From Symbiodinium kawagutii (taxonomy: Eukaryota > Sar > Dinophyceae > Suessiales > Symbiodiniaceae), in assembly GCA_009767595.1 (NCBI GenBank), contig VSDK01027004.1, positions 629,649 to 693,648 of the forward strand: a stretch of DNA of 64,000 nucleotides, written 5' to 3'. The notes under the pieces are model-generated. The model was not told the DNA's origin and did not search any database. It saw only the letters and a list, made by a program, of their open reading frames with translations. The translations under genes were made by a program, and so were the position numbers. Below are positions 22,190-35,603 of the stretch, piece by piece (position 1 is the first letter of the stretch; every line of letters begins with the position of its first letter).

Positions 22190-25100
22190 CTATTTTTTTG
22201 ATGCGCCCAGATTGCCAACGGCTGGCGCTCGCTTGGGACTGCGCGACACACTACGCGAGGAACTGCTGTGGTAGCGTTGACCACGGGATCTTCGATTCGG
22301 ATCTTCGCTAGAGGATGGGTGGCCTGGTGATGGCGCAGCTGTACAGTCATGGTGGAACATGGCACCTTGGATGACCCCATAGTCATGGGTAAAGATCTTC
22401 CATTGTCTTCCATATGTAGATTTGGATAATAGCAAATGTAGGGATATACACGGGTCAACACATGGACTAGATACCAAACCATATTCGGATTTTGAAGATC
22501 TAGGAATGATTTCAATCATTGTCAACCATTACAGATTAAACCCATAGCATCAAATAACCCAAATACTCCATGTACGGCATATTCACCAAAATTCACCTAT
22601 AACATCACCCAAATGTACGGAAATACATGGAGTGTCCGGGAGATTGTGTATATTTTTTCTCACAGATCTGGTGGTTGACCGGAGGGCAATTGTGGCGCTC
22701 CACCAACAACAAACTTCCAGCTTATAGTACAGTGAATAACATGATCCAACGTTGGCACATGGATGTTTCTCATTTCTCAGAATAAGAACCCCTAAATGAT
22801 CCTTTAACCATTGACAGTAGTAAATTGGGTGTGGGGTTAATCCACTTGGAACCACTCACTATAGTAGGATCATCCAATCAATCAACCATCCATTTTGAGA
22901 AACATGGTATCCCCAGTTATGATCCCATATTAATCATCCAAATCTACAGTAGTCAACATACCAATCATGGCTTTCTACCATCTGGTTTCGCCTCTCCCTG
23001 TAGCTCTAAATCGCTCCCCCTTTAAAGGGATTGAACGGGATACCCCTGGCTCCAAATCGCTCCCTGAGAATCACCAGCTAGCTTTGGGCTTCCCTATTTC
23101 AAGGAACCACCACATGGGTGTTTCTCAAGTCATAGGGGTCCCCCAAATCATCCAATAGTAGTCATTTATAGTAGTAAACCAACCATAACTTCGGGGCTTC
23201 CCTATTTCAAGGACCCACCACAGGAGTGTCGTCATGGGACACAGGAGACCCCTGTCCCCGGCCTTCGCCCTTCTCCTCGCCACGTTTGCGCCGCCGACGC
23301 CCACGCCGACCTCGGGACAGGTGACAGCTACGTGTCGTTGAACCCGGCCATGCCAACCACTAACCATCCATCAATCTATGACTGTCGATTCTGTTGGATG
23401 ATTCATGGATGGTGAGTGGTTGGGATGGATGATTGATGATTATGATAATGGATGATGATCAATGGGTCCATGGATCATGATCCATCATGGATGATTAATG
23501 ATTAATCAATCCACAATCATCATCCAACATCATTGACCGTCATCATCACGCACTAACATCCATTAAGTATCCAGGTACTTGTAGGGATAGAAATAAACAA
23601 ATTGAAACCACCAGCCAGATATTTGTTGATGGTAATTTATGGTAACAGTTGACATATTCCCACTGTTCTTGTTGGCTATTGGTGTTGGCCAAATGTCAGC
23701 TAAGCAACCACGAACCAACTAAAAAGCGAAAACTGAAGCCAAAACACGTGAATCCGACAAAAACATGTTTGTCCAACTGACGAACCACAGCTGGATAGAT
23801 TGAAGGTGTGAAACATCGTTTTGGTGCTGACCACAAACCATATAAAAGTACAAAATAAGGATGAATATGTGTTTAACAAACATGGTTCTTGATCATCAAC
23901 CACTGTCATGTCAACAAATCATTGCCACAACTGTTGCCATTTACAACCATACATAAATTCCATTTGCATTTTGGTTGTGTTGACCACTATATAACAATGC
24001 ACGTCGGCAATGGTTAATGACCGGCATGAGTTGTGGTCATCACTATCATAGGTCACAAAAGGTTATTAATTAACCATCATTGGCCATTGACCATGCAAAT
24101 TCACCCTCGTTCTCTATCTCCGTAATATACTCTTAGCCATCGATGGTTATCAATTAAGTACTATTAGGCACATTGCCCCTATCAAACCTTAAACATCTTA
24201 AATCATTTGTCAACCAATCATTTGTCAACCACTATTAACAAATACTTTCCATCATGAACGAATAATCAATCACTATCAGCTATCACCACTCGTTTTGCAT
24301 CCATGTTCAACCGCACTGGCCACTATGAACCAGTACCAACAATGGTTGACCACCATTCATCGTTCTTGACTATCTTCAAGCACTGTATTGCTCAATTAAT
24401 AATCACCGATTCAACCACTAGCCATGATCGTATACGATTGCTGTTGGAAACGATGACCAATCATCACCATTAAGGCGTAACCGTAACCATTGTCAACAAC
24501 GTTTGTCATCAACCATTGCTGATTTGGTGAGTTGTTCTTATCCGCCAGATATCCTTTAATTTGCCATGATTGCTTCGTTTGTCGTCGCTACTTTCACACT
24601 ATTGTCACAGTGCAATTTAAGTGTACCAAAACTATTGCCAACCAAGAACTTACTAACCACCAATTAATCAAATCGTGGCTATGACTAGCCATTCCAAACC
24701 ATTTTTAGTCCCTATAATTAACGACCAATGGTCATCAACCATCTGCAACCATTATTGATAAACAATTCTCACTGCTGTCACTAACCACAAGCCATGGGTT
24801 CCCAACTGATATTGTTACCATGCGCCGGTATTTGTTCAAAAGAACCAATGACTAACCATGATTGAAGGTGAATCATCTCGAACCTTTGATCACCAACAAA
24901 GTAAAATTAAGCAGCAACTAACCAACCATTGGTTGGCTAAGGTGTTGCCACTTGTACACTTCGTGTAAACTTTTTCCGGCCCCAGGTTTCCAGCCCTCAA
25001 CCATTCCTATCAACAATGATCATCCATCATGAACTTGTCTAAACCATTTTAACCAACCACTAAAATAAACCATGATAACCAACCATCAAAAAGATCAATC

Positions 25101-28100
25101 GAGTGCATGATCAAAAACATCAACCATATATTACCAACCATTATCACCATCAGCAACACCAATAAGCCTACTATTGTTACCTACGATTATACCTACTATT
25201 TAACCATATATCACCATAACCAACCTTTGAAGTTTTTGGTTAACCAACCATTTCAACCAACCATTTCAATCATCACCTAAACCTACCATTGTTACGTACC
25301 ATTATACCCTACTATTTAACCTATATATATATATATATATATATATGGTACCCCCCCCAAGACCTACACGTTTTACAATTTTATTGGTATTTACAGTGTT
25401 TTTGGCTATTTTCCTCCTAATTTTAAACCCTTATATTTCTTCTTATTTTTAGTCCCCGTCGAAATGGAAAAAATTTGCAATTAATTGCAATTAATTGCAA
25501 AATCTTTCGGATTGAAGATTGAAGATTGAAGATTCTCAGAAAAACTTCTTCAATCCAGGTCCCAGGCCTGGATTGAAGATTGAAGATTGAAGATTCTCAG
25601 AAAAACTTCTTCAATCCAGGTCCCAGGCCTGGATTGAAGATTGAAGATTGAAGATTCTCAGAAAAACTTCTTCAATCCAGGTCCCAGGCCTGGATTGAAG
25701 ATTGAAGATTCAAGATTGTCAGAAAAACTTCTTGGATCCAAGAATCTTCAATCTTCAATCCAGGCCTGGGACCTGGATTGAAGAAGTTTTTCTGAGAATC
25801 TTCAATCTTCAATCTTCAATCCAGGCCTGGGACCTGGATTGAAGAAGTTTTTCTGAGAATCTTCAATCTTCAATCCAGGCCTGGGACCTGGATTGAAGAG
25901 ATTCTCAGAAAAGCTTCTTAGATCCAAGCCTGGATTGAAGATTGAAGATGGTCAGAAAAACTCCTTGGATCCAAGCCTGGATTGAAGAAGTTTTTCTGAG
26001 AATCTTCAATCTTCAATCTTCACTGGATTATTGAAGAAGTTTTCCTGAGATCTTCAATCTTCAATCTTCAATCCTGGATTGAAGAAGTTTTCCTGAGATC
26101 TTCAATCTTCAATCTTCAATCCAGCAAACTTTGCAAAGTTTGCAAATTTTTCTGTGGCTATAGTGAGATTCATGCGGATCGCTATAAAGACAGCAAATGG
26201 GTAGCCTTTAAACAAGATGCAAGTAATTTACAAGTAGCTGATGGGTAAGATATAGGTAGTGTATAGGTACTCCGTAGGTACTATATAGCTATGACGCAGG
26301 TACTAAAAAGTAGTATTTAAGTAATGTAGATGTAGTATATTGGTAGTATATAGGCACCATATACGTCTTACATGAGTACTATTTTAATATTGTTTAACAT
26401 TACATATCTAGTACATAGGTAGTAAGCAGGTAATACAGAAGTCTCAAAGGGATAGTATTCAGGTAGCAAATAAATTTTATATAGGTAGTATACAAGTAGT
26501 ATTTAGGTATATATGTAGTCTGCAGGCATGCAGGTAGCAAAGAAAATTTCTAATAGACAATATTTAGGTCGTTGCTAAGCAGCATATAGGTAGTATATCA
26601 ATATTATATCGGTAATTTCTTGGTATTATATAATTATTATTAGGCACTAGTGTGTAAGCAGTTGAGAGGTAGTATAAAGGTATTATATAGGCGCTTTCTA
26701 GAAAGTATTGAGGTAGTGTATGGGCAATATATATAGGTAGCATATGGAAGTATATAAGTAGCATTCAGGCAGTCAAGAAGTAGTCTATAGGAAAGATATA
26801 GGTACTATGTGGGTATATAGGTCGTTGTTAGGTGCATAGGTACTACATAGGTGTTATTTAGGTAGCATATAAACTAAGGGAATAAAATTTCAAGCAAAGA
26901 GTTATACGGTAGAATTTTTAACGTCATAATAAACAGGGTGGGATGATTTTAACTAAGGAATAACTAGTAAGTTAAGTATTAAGATGTTTTTTACCTGTCC
27001 ACTGCTTGTAACGAATTCTCTATTGCCGAGTAATATTTATATACTACTAATAAAATACCTATATACTACGTCTGTACTATTTTTATTACTGCTTAACTAC
27101 AACCCATACATTATTTATAAGCACTGTTCTATGTTACCTATATACCTATAAATTACCTAAATAGTACATGTATAATTCCTATGTCCTACCTAAACACTAT
27201 ATTTTTCATATGTTTGTATTGCATGTTTACTACCTATGCACTACCTGTATATTGCTCGAAGACTATTTAAATGGTATCTATATAATATCTGTATAGTACC
27301 TACATGCTACCACTATAATATATCTATACTGCTTAAATACTATTTTATAGTACTTGTGAAATATTTATGTGTAACCTATGGGGTACCTATATATTAGCTA
27401 TATCTTATCTATGAACTATTTATATACTACCTGCATATTCCTTACAGACTACCCATTTGCTGCCTCTATATACTACCTCTATGTTACTTACAAGTATTTG
27501 TATATTACCCCGTATTGAAAAAGGCCGGTCTTGAGGGTTCAAGATTCTGAGGAAAATTCTAAATCTAGGCCCTTACTGGTACCCAGAACCCCAAGATCTA
27601 AGGGCTTGGGTTCAAGAATTTTTCCCCAGAATCTTGAATCTTGAATCCCTAGAAATTTGAAAAGGTTGTAAATTTTCCTGAAGCCACCTAAAAAAGGTAG
27701 GTCTTGGGGGGGGGGGGAGCATATATATATATATATATTTACATATATCACCATTGAACCATTTTAACCAACCATTAACCATCCATAACCATTTAACCAA
27801 CCATTTAATCAACCATTTCAACCATCACCAACCTTCGAACCATCGGTTTCCAGCCATGTTCGGCCGGCAACCAAGGCACGGCCTTTGCGATGCCCACTGG
27901 CACTACTGCCGCGGCGCCTGTGGCACAGCGACTGCTGGGCGGCATCCCGCGAACGTTGAGTGCCTCAAATCCGGGGTGCCTCAAAACTACCACAATTGAC
28001 CAATGAAAGGTTATTAACAAACAACTATAATTGATTAACAAACAGTTATAATTGATCAAACTACGTTGATAAATCATTACTAGGTTTGTTATTAACCACA

Positions 28101-30466
28101 ACAGTTATTGTTTTATTGATCAACAAACAGTTGTAATTTCAAGCATATGTTGATCAAACAACTCACAAATACCATGATTGATGATCAACCCTAAAAACTA
28201 CCAGCATTTATATACAGTATATATATATAGGGTGGAAACAAATCAACAATAAGAAATGAACATACCAATGATCAACAAATGAACATACCGTACAAATGAT
28301 CAACAATAAATATGAACGATCAACAAATCAGACTTGGACGGGCGACATCCTACCCGGGGTGCCTAAAAACTATCATCATTTATACAGATGGAAACAAATC
28401 AACAAATAACAAATGAACATACATTAAATCATTGTATTTGACTCTCTAAATCACTCTGAAAGTAACGAAAACGTGGGTGCGTTTCTATGTTGTGTATGTA
28501 TAAGTTCGCTAAAATAAGTAAATGTTGAAAACAAACAACATTTGTGTAAATGTGCATCATTATTGTGAATATAAGATAAAAACATTTATATATATGTGTA
28601 TGATTTGGGCTGTACTGTAGAGATAGAAACGTTAAACCGCAAATTTTGACAACATTGCATTTCTTTGCATTTGAAATCTGTGATGCGCGCTGCGTAATCC
28701 CACAGCGCGCATTTCCAAACTAAATCTGCCCACCGACATTTACCCCTCTTAATACACACAAACACACACACACTGTATATTTACATCCGCGCGTTTTTTT
28801 TCCCGAAACTAGGCATGTTTGCTTGTATTACCGATACCAGAAAAACCACCAGCAACAAGCGGTTTCAGCCACCATGGCATGGAACCCTAAAGGCAACTTG
28901 GCTGTTAAAACTAGCCACTTTTTCCTCATAGAACCACCAGCCACCATGGCACCTGCGCCGATTCAGCTGTCGTAGCTCGGACCAGAAGCTCTGCAAATCG
29001 TCGCGGATCTGTTGCCTTGCCTGATGGTGAACTACCGTCATTCATGGTGGGTTCATTAAGTCATTTGTAGCCATAGGTTATTGAATATGGACTAATAGGG
29101 GATGATAATGGCTACTCATGTTTCTCAAGCCATAGCTATTAGTTATTTATACTGGGTTCATTAAGTCATTTATACTGGTTTTACTATGTTTTCATAGGGG
29201 ATGATAGTGGTTCATGATGGGATTATAGTTCATTATTCGCATTTATAGCCATAGCTTATTGAATATCTTTAAACAAAGGATGATAGTGGTTAATCATGTT
29301 TCCAAAGCCATAGCATTTGCAGTGGTTTTAATATGGTTTCATATGGGATGATAGTGGTTGATAGTGGAGGAATATATAGCTATGATTGATGTCTTCCACA
29401 TGCTTTTTAACAATAGCCCAGATTCTCCCTGTATGGTTTTTGTTTACCTCCATGTACCTACATTTGCCTATAAAATGACACAAATACTGTAGGTGTGCTA
29501 TGCATGGAGCATCTGGGTAGCAATAGGTGAAAAGGCTGAATGGATAATAAACCATTACTGTATGTCATCATTACCCCACTATGATTGCCAATTGTTAACG
29601 ATACTATGGATATGTATGGTTTATCATTCTCTTGTTGTTGAACTATTGGTGCCTACTGGCACGCAAACGATGCAAAATGTAACTAGCAATGATCAAGAAA
29701 TCATAGAGAACTGGAGTCATGGGAGATAACCAACAAAGACCTCCCAAATCTGAAGCTAAGTAGCCTACAGCGGTGGCTCCCTCCACAACAGCATGAGGAC
29801 ATAGCAATCGCTGGTACCCGGGAACCCCCTACCATACGGCCCAGGAAGCACACATATACTGATGATAGGCCATGGCAACAGGTTGGTGCATCATACTGAG
29901 AGAAAGGGGTCGGAAAACTGCTGTCCCGATCAGGTCCGTGACATCGGGAATGTCTTTGAGAGGATCATACCATGAGTGTAGGATACAGGATATGTTGTCT
30001 ACATTTATACTCATATCAGATCTGCTACAAACCTCATTGGATCATCCCATCTACTTTCATCTACTTTCAGGACAACCATCGCATATTAGAGCATGCATGT
30101 TTGTATTTATCTACACTAATTAATAAGAAATGGAATGTATGATCCCAAGTCATCCCACATAAACCATTTATAGCAAGAAACCAACCACAACTTCGGGGGT
30201 ACCCCAAACTGGCTTGAGAAACCACCCATATAGTCATAGTTGTCTAACCATCATTGTTGGTTATTGTCCCCTATCAGTAGCCACCATTGTTGTGAGAAAC
30301 CCCCATATATATGTCTATGTGCATCACGGTCCGCATCATGTGTCCAACTGTGCGGATCAACAGTCGCTCTCCAGCGTCTTGCCTCGGCACTCACTTTGCT
30401 GTTTCGGATCTCCCGGAGGTCCTTTGAAGCGCGACTGGAATCCACCGCGGTGTAGCTGCGGCAGCC
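22190..30466 (-). CDS. Arg/Ser-rich protein, 3' part of gene (five exons)
   Basis: Phase-consistent exons: 30395-30466, 28953-29020, 27918-27979, 23215-23310, 22190-22323 (stop TAG 22190-22192). Donors are GTGAGT, GTGCCA, GCGCCG and GTCCTT. The product runs from helical SSRASKDLREIRNSK and ARQQIRDDLQSFWSELRQLN into a basic GRRGRRRRKRGEEKGEGRG stretch, then an RS-like tail SSSSRSVSRSPKR ending GASKK. Such tails occur in SR splicing factors and other nuclear RNA-binding proteins; a function in RNA binding or splicing is inference. The 5' end is missing; the 32.1-32.3 kb and 33.4-33.65 kb segments may hold earlier exons. The intron 23311-27917 houses the 2.4-kb fold-back element, and the donor at 23214 falls inside the end of a family-A TIR. 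Confidence 0.6.
23114..23222. mobile_element. Family-A TIR element overlapping an exon end
   Basis: GGGTGTTTCTCAAGTCATAG ... CTATTTCAAGGACCCACCAC. On the minus strand its end supplies the last exon bases (TGTGGTGG) and the GTCC donor at 23214 of the 23215-23310 exon. Confidence 0.75.
23350..25320. other. AT-rich intron DNA
   Basis: Low-complexity sequence dominated by AACCATCA / CAACCATT words, with a GGATGATGAT-rich patch at 23400-23530. No exon seen. Confidence 0.6.
25322..27739. mobile_element. 2.4-kb fold-back element
   Basis: Left end 25322-25367 is (AT)n-GGTACC-C-run-AAGACCTAC; right end 27696-27739 is GTAGGTCTTG-G-run-AGC-(AT)n, its reverse complement. Inside, GTAGTATATAGGTA words fill 26200-26880 and their complement fills 27030-27490. 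AATCTTGAATC-type words recur on both arms. No coding frame. It lies in the 23311-27917 intron. Confidence 0.7.
25500..26130. repeat. Nested palindromic tandem array in the fold-back element
   Basis: Unit of roughly 60 bp: ATTGAAGATTGAAGATTCTC, AGAAAAACTTCTTCAATCC, AGGTCCCAGGCCTGG. Three to four copies in one orientation up to about 25720, then inverted copies from 25741; GGATCC marks the turn at about 25734. Confidence 0.85.
30141..30231. mobile_element. Family-A TIR element, left end missing
   Basis: Core AAACCATTTATAGCAAGAAA and right end GGCTTGAGAAACCACCCAT. Confidence 0.6.
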
Positions 30467-31440
30467 CTGGCCATGCCGTTGCTGCGACGCGGGGATTCCA
30501 CCAGGGGGCTGGTCATGCTGTGCCCACTTAGTAAGCGGAAACATGTGACTTTTTTGGTATGGAAACAATACTGAATAGTGGTCGAACCACCCCGTCATGG
30601 AAAAAATATGATTAATCAACCAGTATCCGTTTGGCAACACATTTAGGAAAAGAATCCCCATTAACATCAGGGGGGTGCACTTGGCCACAGCCATTTTCTA
30701 TTAGAAAAATGGAAGTCATTAGAAAATGACTCTCCTTGGAAGAAATTGGCATTTGTTTAATCATTTTCTAGTGGAATTGGATCTTGTTTTGCTAACAGCA
30801 AACTGACCCAAACTTTTTGGCAAAGTTTGCAAATCAATTGTTGTGTCTTGGAAAATGCCATCCAATACGTGTGACAAAAATGCACAGAATTTCAGCATGT
30901 ACTAAACTGATGTTCTGCTTTGAACTTGGTTTTGCTTCGAAAATGCGAGACTGTCAGTTCCAACTGCTTCTGCCCAAATTTGCCACGTACACATTGATTG
31001 CAGGCGCCTCTTTCCATGAGACTGCATTGGTCTTCCCAATGGTTCCCGAATACTTGATCATACTACTTTCGTTTTGCAAACCAATGATTTCTGCTAGAAA
31101 ATGCTCGGCAATGAAAGCTTACATGTCCATCAGCTTTTGACAGGCATTCCCCGGGAAACGCTGGTACAAAATGTTTTCTCTAGAAAATGAATGTTTCCTA
31201 GGCAACTTGAGACCTGCCATTCTTTGAGGGAAATATCAATGGGGATGGAAAATAGACATGTTCACAACCACCAACCAGAATAATTTGAAGAACATGTTTT
31301 TGGAGTTTTCTTGGACTGAGATTGTGGTGAAAGATAACATGTGGCTCAAAAACTGCAGCTCCAAAAGAACGAAGTGTCAAGTGTCAAGGCTGAGCTCAAG
31401 GAAAGGTGGTACCAAACTCTAGGTCGACAGGGTACGACTA

Positions 31441-31543
31441 TCTGGTTGATGGTTGAAGCACCCCGTCAGTAAAAATGTGCACAAGTCAACCAACCATTGA
31501 TGATTAATAGGGAAAATGAAACACCTTAAAAACCACCAACCAG
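31441..31543. mobile_element. Family-C TIR element
   Basis: TCTGGTTGATGGTTGAAGCA ... AAAAACCACCAACCAGTAG, with AGGGAAAATGAAAC inside. Confidence 0.7.
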
Positions 31544-32139
31544 TAGTTCTTCAACCACTATTGTTGCTAATCAACCCCTATAGTTTATCATTACGAGCTG
31601 GTTATAACCCTTGGTTAACCATCCACTAACCAACATGATGCATAGGCCATAGGGGTTAATAACCACTAACCGGCGGTCAATTTCATAGCCCTAACTTTGA
31701 TCCACCAAGTGCCTGTCGAGATTTCCGACCTAGCGACCTGGATAGTCGGTTCCGACCGCCAGCCGCGCTTCTTGATAAGTCATGTGACAAAGTGGAAATG
31801 CAATGTCATGAATCATCGTATTTGTAAATAATAACTAGTAATTACTGGTATGTAACTGGCATAGATTGGATATACTGGCTTAGAATCCGATGAATCATCA
31901 TTTTTTCGAGTTTTTCTTGGTTCACGGTTTTGGTGAACTAAGAAAAAACGATACAAATAGCATAGAAACAATATCCTACAATTTTGGCAAGAGAAGGATG
32001 GAGCAATCCCCATTACATGTCTACTTAGGCTTGCAAACTTCAATCTTCCCCAAAATACTCAGTCAATGTTGGAGACTCCGCTTGGACTCCAACGTCTTTC
32101 TAACAACATTTTTTTCAGAGAAAAAAATCTCCAGTGCTC

Positions 32140-32310
32140 CCCCAGTGACTCAAACTCTCTCAGCACGGGAGGAGATCCCCAGCACCAGCACCCGCTCCCG
32201 ATCTCACCAGCCTGGATGCGCATCAACGAAGCCAACATTCCAACCGACAGCCTGGGAGCAGCTGGAAAGAGACGAGGTGGTACGCTTGCGCTCTACGGGG
32301 CGTGGGACTT
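32140..32310 (-). CDS. Probable exon, frame unresolved
   Basis: GC-rich island. On the minus strand a GTGAGATC donor ends two open frames (VERKRTTSSLSSCSQAVGW and AAPRLSVGMLASLMRIQA). The plus strand also reads well (MRINEANIPTDSLGAAGKRR). Given the direction of all other genes I prefer minus, as an upstream exon of the Arg/Ser-rich gene. Confidence 0.35.
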
Positions 32311-32967
32311 GGTCCAAGTGAAAAAATCAACGAATTCCGAGCAGGTCATAGGTGAAAATATCTGTAAAATATGGTGAAAATTGAAAAATGGGGATGATTT
32401 GCGTCTTGAATATGTGCGAATTCTTGGATCTCCAAGGCTCGTACTTTATCATAAAGTGATGAATGTGAGTGTGCATTTGCATTTGAAAACATGGGTGTGT
32501 GCTGCAATTATACATCTATGATGAAGTTGACACACGGGCCACTGGTTTTGATCAACGTCGGAAAATGATCGAACACACAAAAACCTATCACCATCACTGG
32601 TTGATCCTGGTATTTGATAGTGATTAGAGATGTTACTACTTAATACTGGTTGATAAATAACCAGTAACCAGTGTTGGATCTGATATGTTCCATATTGGTA
32701 AATGATATCGTCCGATTTGATGATGGGTATCTAGATCTTGTCTGGTTGGAGGTCAGTTGCTCCATCCCAGTTGTTGGAATGCTTGCAAATGAAACATGTT
32801 CAAAAGCGTCGTGAAACCACCAACCAAACAATGGTTAAGCATCATTAACAATCATTGTTGTTCAAGATTCACCAACTAAGCAATTTACCATCTATATGCA
32901 CCTTCTAAGTTGGTACCGTATATGATATTGTTGATTGATATGGCAACTCACAGAAGGCATTGTCGCA

Positions 32968-33225
32968 ATGGCGAGCAACTCATCCACAACGGCGTCCTTG
33001 TCTTTGCTCATGGCAAGTGATGTTCAGGTTGTTGAGCTTAGAAGTGTGTTTCGAATTTGGTTGGGAGCATGGCTCCAAAAGCTCCTAGGTGTTGCCTTTG
33101 CTGGTGGTGTGTTCAAGAAACTTGCTGCCGGCTTGCCCAAATTTGGTTCCGATCCATCTGTGCTTTGCTTCCTCTGGCCTCATGATTCTTCAGGCAATGC
33201 TATTGCAGCCCCTCGAATGGGCTGA
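32968..33225 (+). CDS. Candidate small ORF, 85 aa, only plus-strand candidate
   Basis: ATG at 32968: MASNSSTTASLSLLMASDVQ, then FRIWLGAWLQKLLGVAFAGG and FKKLAAGLPKFG, stop TGA. Residue choice is protein-like, with an amphipathic or membrane-leaning centre. Not recognised. It would run against the direction of every other gene here and may be a repeat-derived fragment. Confidence 0.3.
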   Translation: MASNSSTTASLSLLMASDVQVVELRSVFRIWLGAWLQKLLGVAFAGGVFKKLAAGLPKFGSDPSVLCFLWPHDSSGNAIAAPRMG

Positions 33226-33388
33226 TCATGCCCCAGTGGTACCTGTGGCCCGATGAAACAACTGCAAACAAATCTGTATAGGCGGGCCTTATTCAAGTTT
33301 GTTTACAATATGCTTCAATTGGGTCAGTTGACATGCTCCTGCTGTTCCACACTATGGTAGAACAAAGTTTGCATCAGCTTCAGATTGT

Positions 33389-33650
33389 TCACTCGATTTG
33401 CTGTTTTAGATTGATCACACTTGTCCCGTCCCAAATGTCAAAGCACAAATCGTGGCAGTAGGGTAGTAATGTCTGGTCTACTACAGGGTCGTCGCGCTGT
33501 GACCCTGAAAACATAGCTGCGGTCGCGTGAGCGTTGTCAAGGGGACCGAGTCCGGACACAAGACCACGGCTGGATGTTGACACGCTATGTGTCGCTCCTG
33601 CTTCCAAGCCCAGCACCACTACCGAACTAAGGATGAGTTCATGTTTCATA
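33389..33650 (-). CDS. Candidate exon or small ORF, 86 aa
   Basis: ATG at 33650: MKHELILSSVVVLGLEAG, later LGPLDNAHATAAMFSGSQRD and LLPYCHDLCFDIWDGTS. Reads like protein; no family recognised. It lies between eL31 and the Arg/Ser-rich gene and could be an early exon of the latter. Confidence 0.3.
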
Positions 33651-33849
33651 AAACACACAGCTGAAAATCATTGCAACTCTCCAAAAGATTTACACCACCA
33701 CGAAGCACACCGACCAGGAGAACGAACCCAACATACCATACATGTTGTTCTTATACAAGCTCTGCAATGGGGCACAACAGTTCCAACAGAGTCAAGCCGG
33801 TTGACCAAGAACCGGTTTTAGCTTGTTCCAGGGCTTACCAGCTTCGATC

Positions 33850-35600
33850 CATCAACATCTTATCGATTTTCGACCGGGACATGCGGCCCGGGACATTGGA
33901 CTTGGTTTGACAAGAAAACAGGCACCACAACTGTGGGCATCCCGTAGTAGCAGCCACCATCATTTCATTTGGCTTTTTGTTCCGGGTGTGTGCCAGCAAA
34001 AACAACATAGAAAAATATAGAACACACAATGAACAACAAATTTAAACACATCTAGATTCTGCACCTTGCTAGCCAAAACATATTGCCACTTTCGTTGAAT
34101 GTGCCGTTCATTGCTGGTTGGTTCTCCCAAGGTTGCGGTATCTGCGAAAAAAGGACAGAATTGTCAATATTTTTTGGTGGTGTTCACGCTGACTCCTTTG
34201 AGGCATCCACGTCTGCGAGGATTTATTGCTTTTCCAGTAAAACAGCCGGTGCATTTCTACATCTGATAGTGGGTTGGCCCTTGACTGCTGATCGTGGCAA
34301 CCCTTCGTGTATTGATCAGTATATAATCGTTAGCCACCATTAAGCACCATGGGCCAACATTATCCACAAGCAACCATGGTTAATCCCGTCAGTCACCCAT
34401 TGTCATTAATGAGTCATTTTCAACTCTTAACCATCAGTTGACCGTGAGTTAAACATCCATCATGACCATCATCATCAGTTCACCGTGAGCAAAACAGCAT
34501 GAACCCTGGTACGCCCCAGTGGCCCTCCACAATCTGACCATCAGCGAATCACTTTTCGATCATCCGCGCCCTGTTGCTCGATTGCTCGTGCCTGTCATTG
34601 CCAAGAGAGTGGGGCAACGGTTTAAGTTGGGACATGCCAAGTGACCAAACAGGTTGAAGTGTGTCACTGCCTACATCATGATATCTCTTAATACCCTAGC
34701 TAGTTAAGTCAAGTCTAGCAGCATTGGATAATAGTACACTGTAGTACCGAAGATGTGTGATGGTTCTGGAGAGGATTGAGCGAAAATTGAACCCGAAACC
34801 AACACTACACAAGACACACAGCTTTCATCCAATTCAAATATCTTCCAGTTGCCATACACGACCTGTTTGGTTGGTTGACTGCTTGGCTGCTTGGTTGGCT
34901 GGCTGATGGATTGGTGGGCCGGCTGGTTTCCCATTGGCTATTTGTAGTCCCGAGTTCGCTATTGGGCATTGTTGCATCACTAGTTGATGCTTTCAAAGTG
35001 TAACCCATCCAAAAGAATAATGGTTGACTTCAGCATCATCATCCCATGTATGCTTGAAAAGTGAAAATAATCGAAACCGCCAACAAAACATCCAGTGGCT
35101 TTCGAGACTTCCAAATGTTGGACAGCTGCAACCAGCAGTTGCGGGCAACTGCAATTGCAAGCCATAGTCAGAAACCGCCAACGAACGGTTAAGTTAAGTT
35201 ATGTCTGTCTGAAATGTGTGCACAACGTGGCCAGTCTAATGTAGTCTGCGTGTGCTTAGATACAACTTTGCGGGGTGAAATCTGTTCCACTGGGGGCAAA
35301 CATGATGTATGATTGAACTTTTTACTCACCAAATCCTCCTCTAGAGTTGGTCATAGTTCGAGTACTGGGTATTTGCCATTGTAACTACTATAAGCTCAAT
35401 AATTCGCTTGGAATGACTACTAGTTATAGATGAATGAATAGGTACAATATTATACTCCATTGGAATAATTCTATTGGAATGACTACCATAGTTATAATCG
35501 CTCAATCCTTTAGAATCCTCTAGATGTGTTTTTTCATCGTGTTGGTTGTGCATGGTTCTTTAGCAGCTTTTCAAAATAAACATACACTGCCAAGACACGT
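33850..35600. other. No supported gene
   Basis: Short frames only; a GGTTGGTTGACTGCTTGGCT-type low-complexity patch at 34860-34930 and scattered CATTCAACC-type words. Presumed spacer between eL31 and the next gene. Confidence 0.5.
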
Positions 35601-35603
35601 CGC

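Noticed and set aside
29725-29810. Possible 5S rRNA (AATCTGAAGCTAAGTAGCC)
   Set aside because: Only the short internal-box-like part resembles 5S; flanking sequence does not form the 5S arms.
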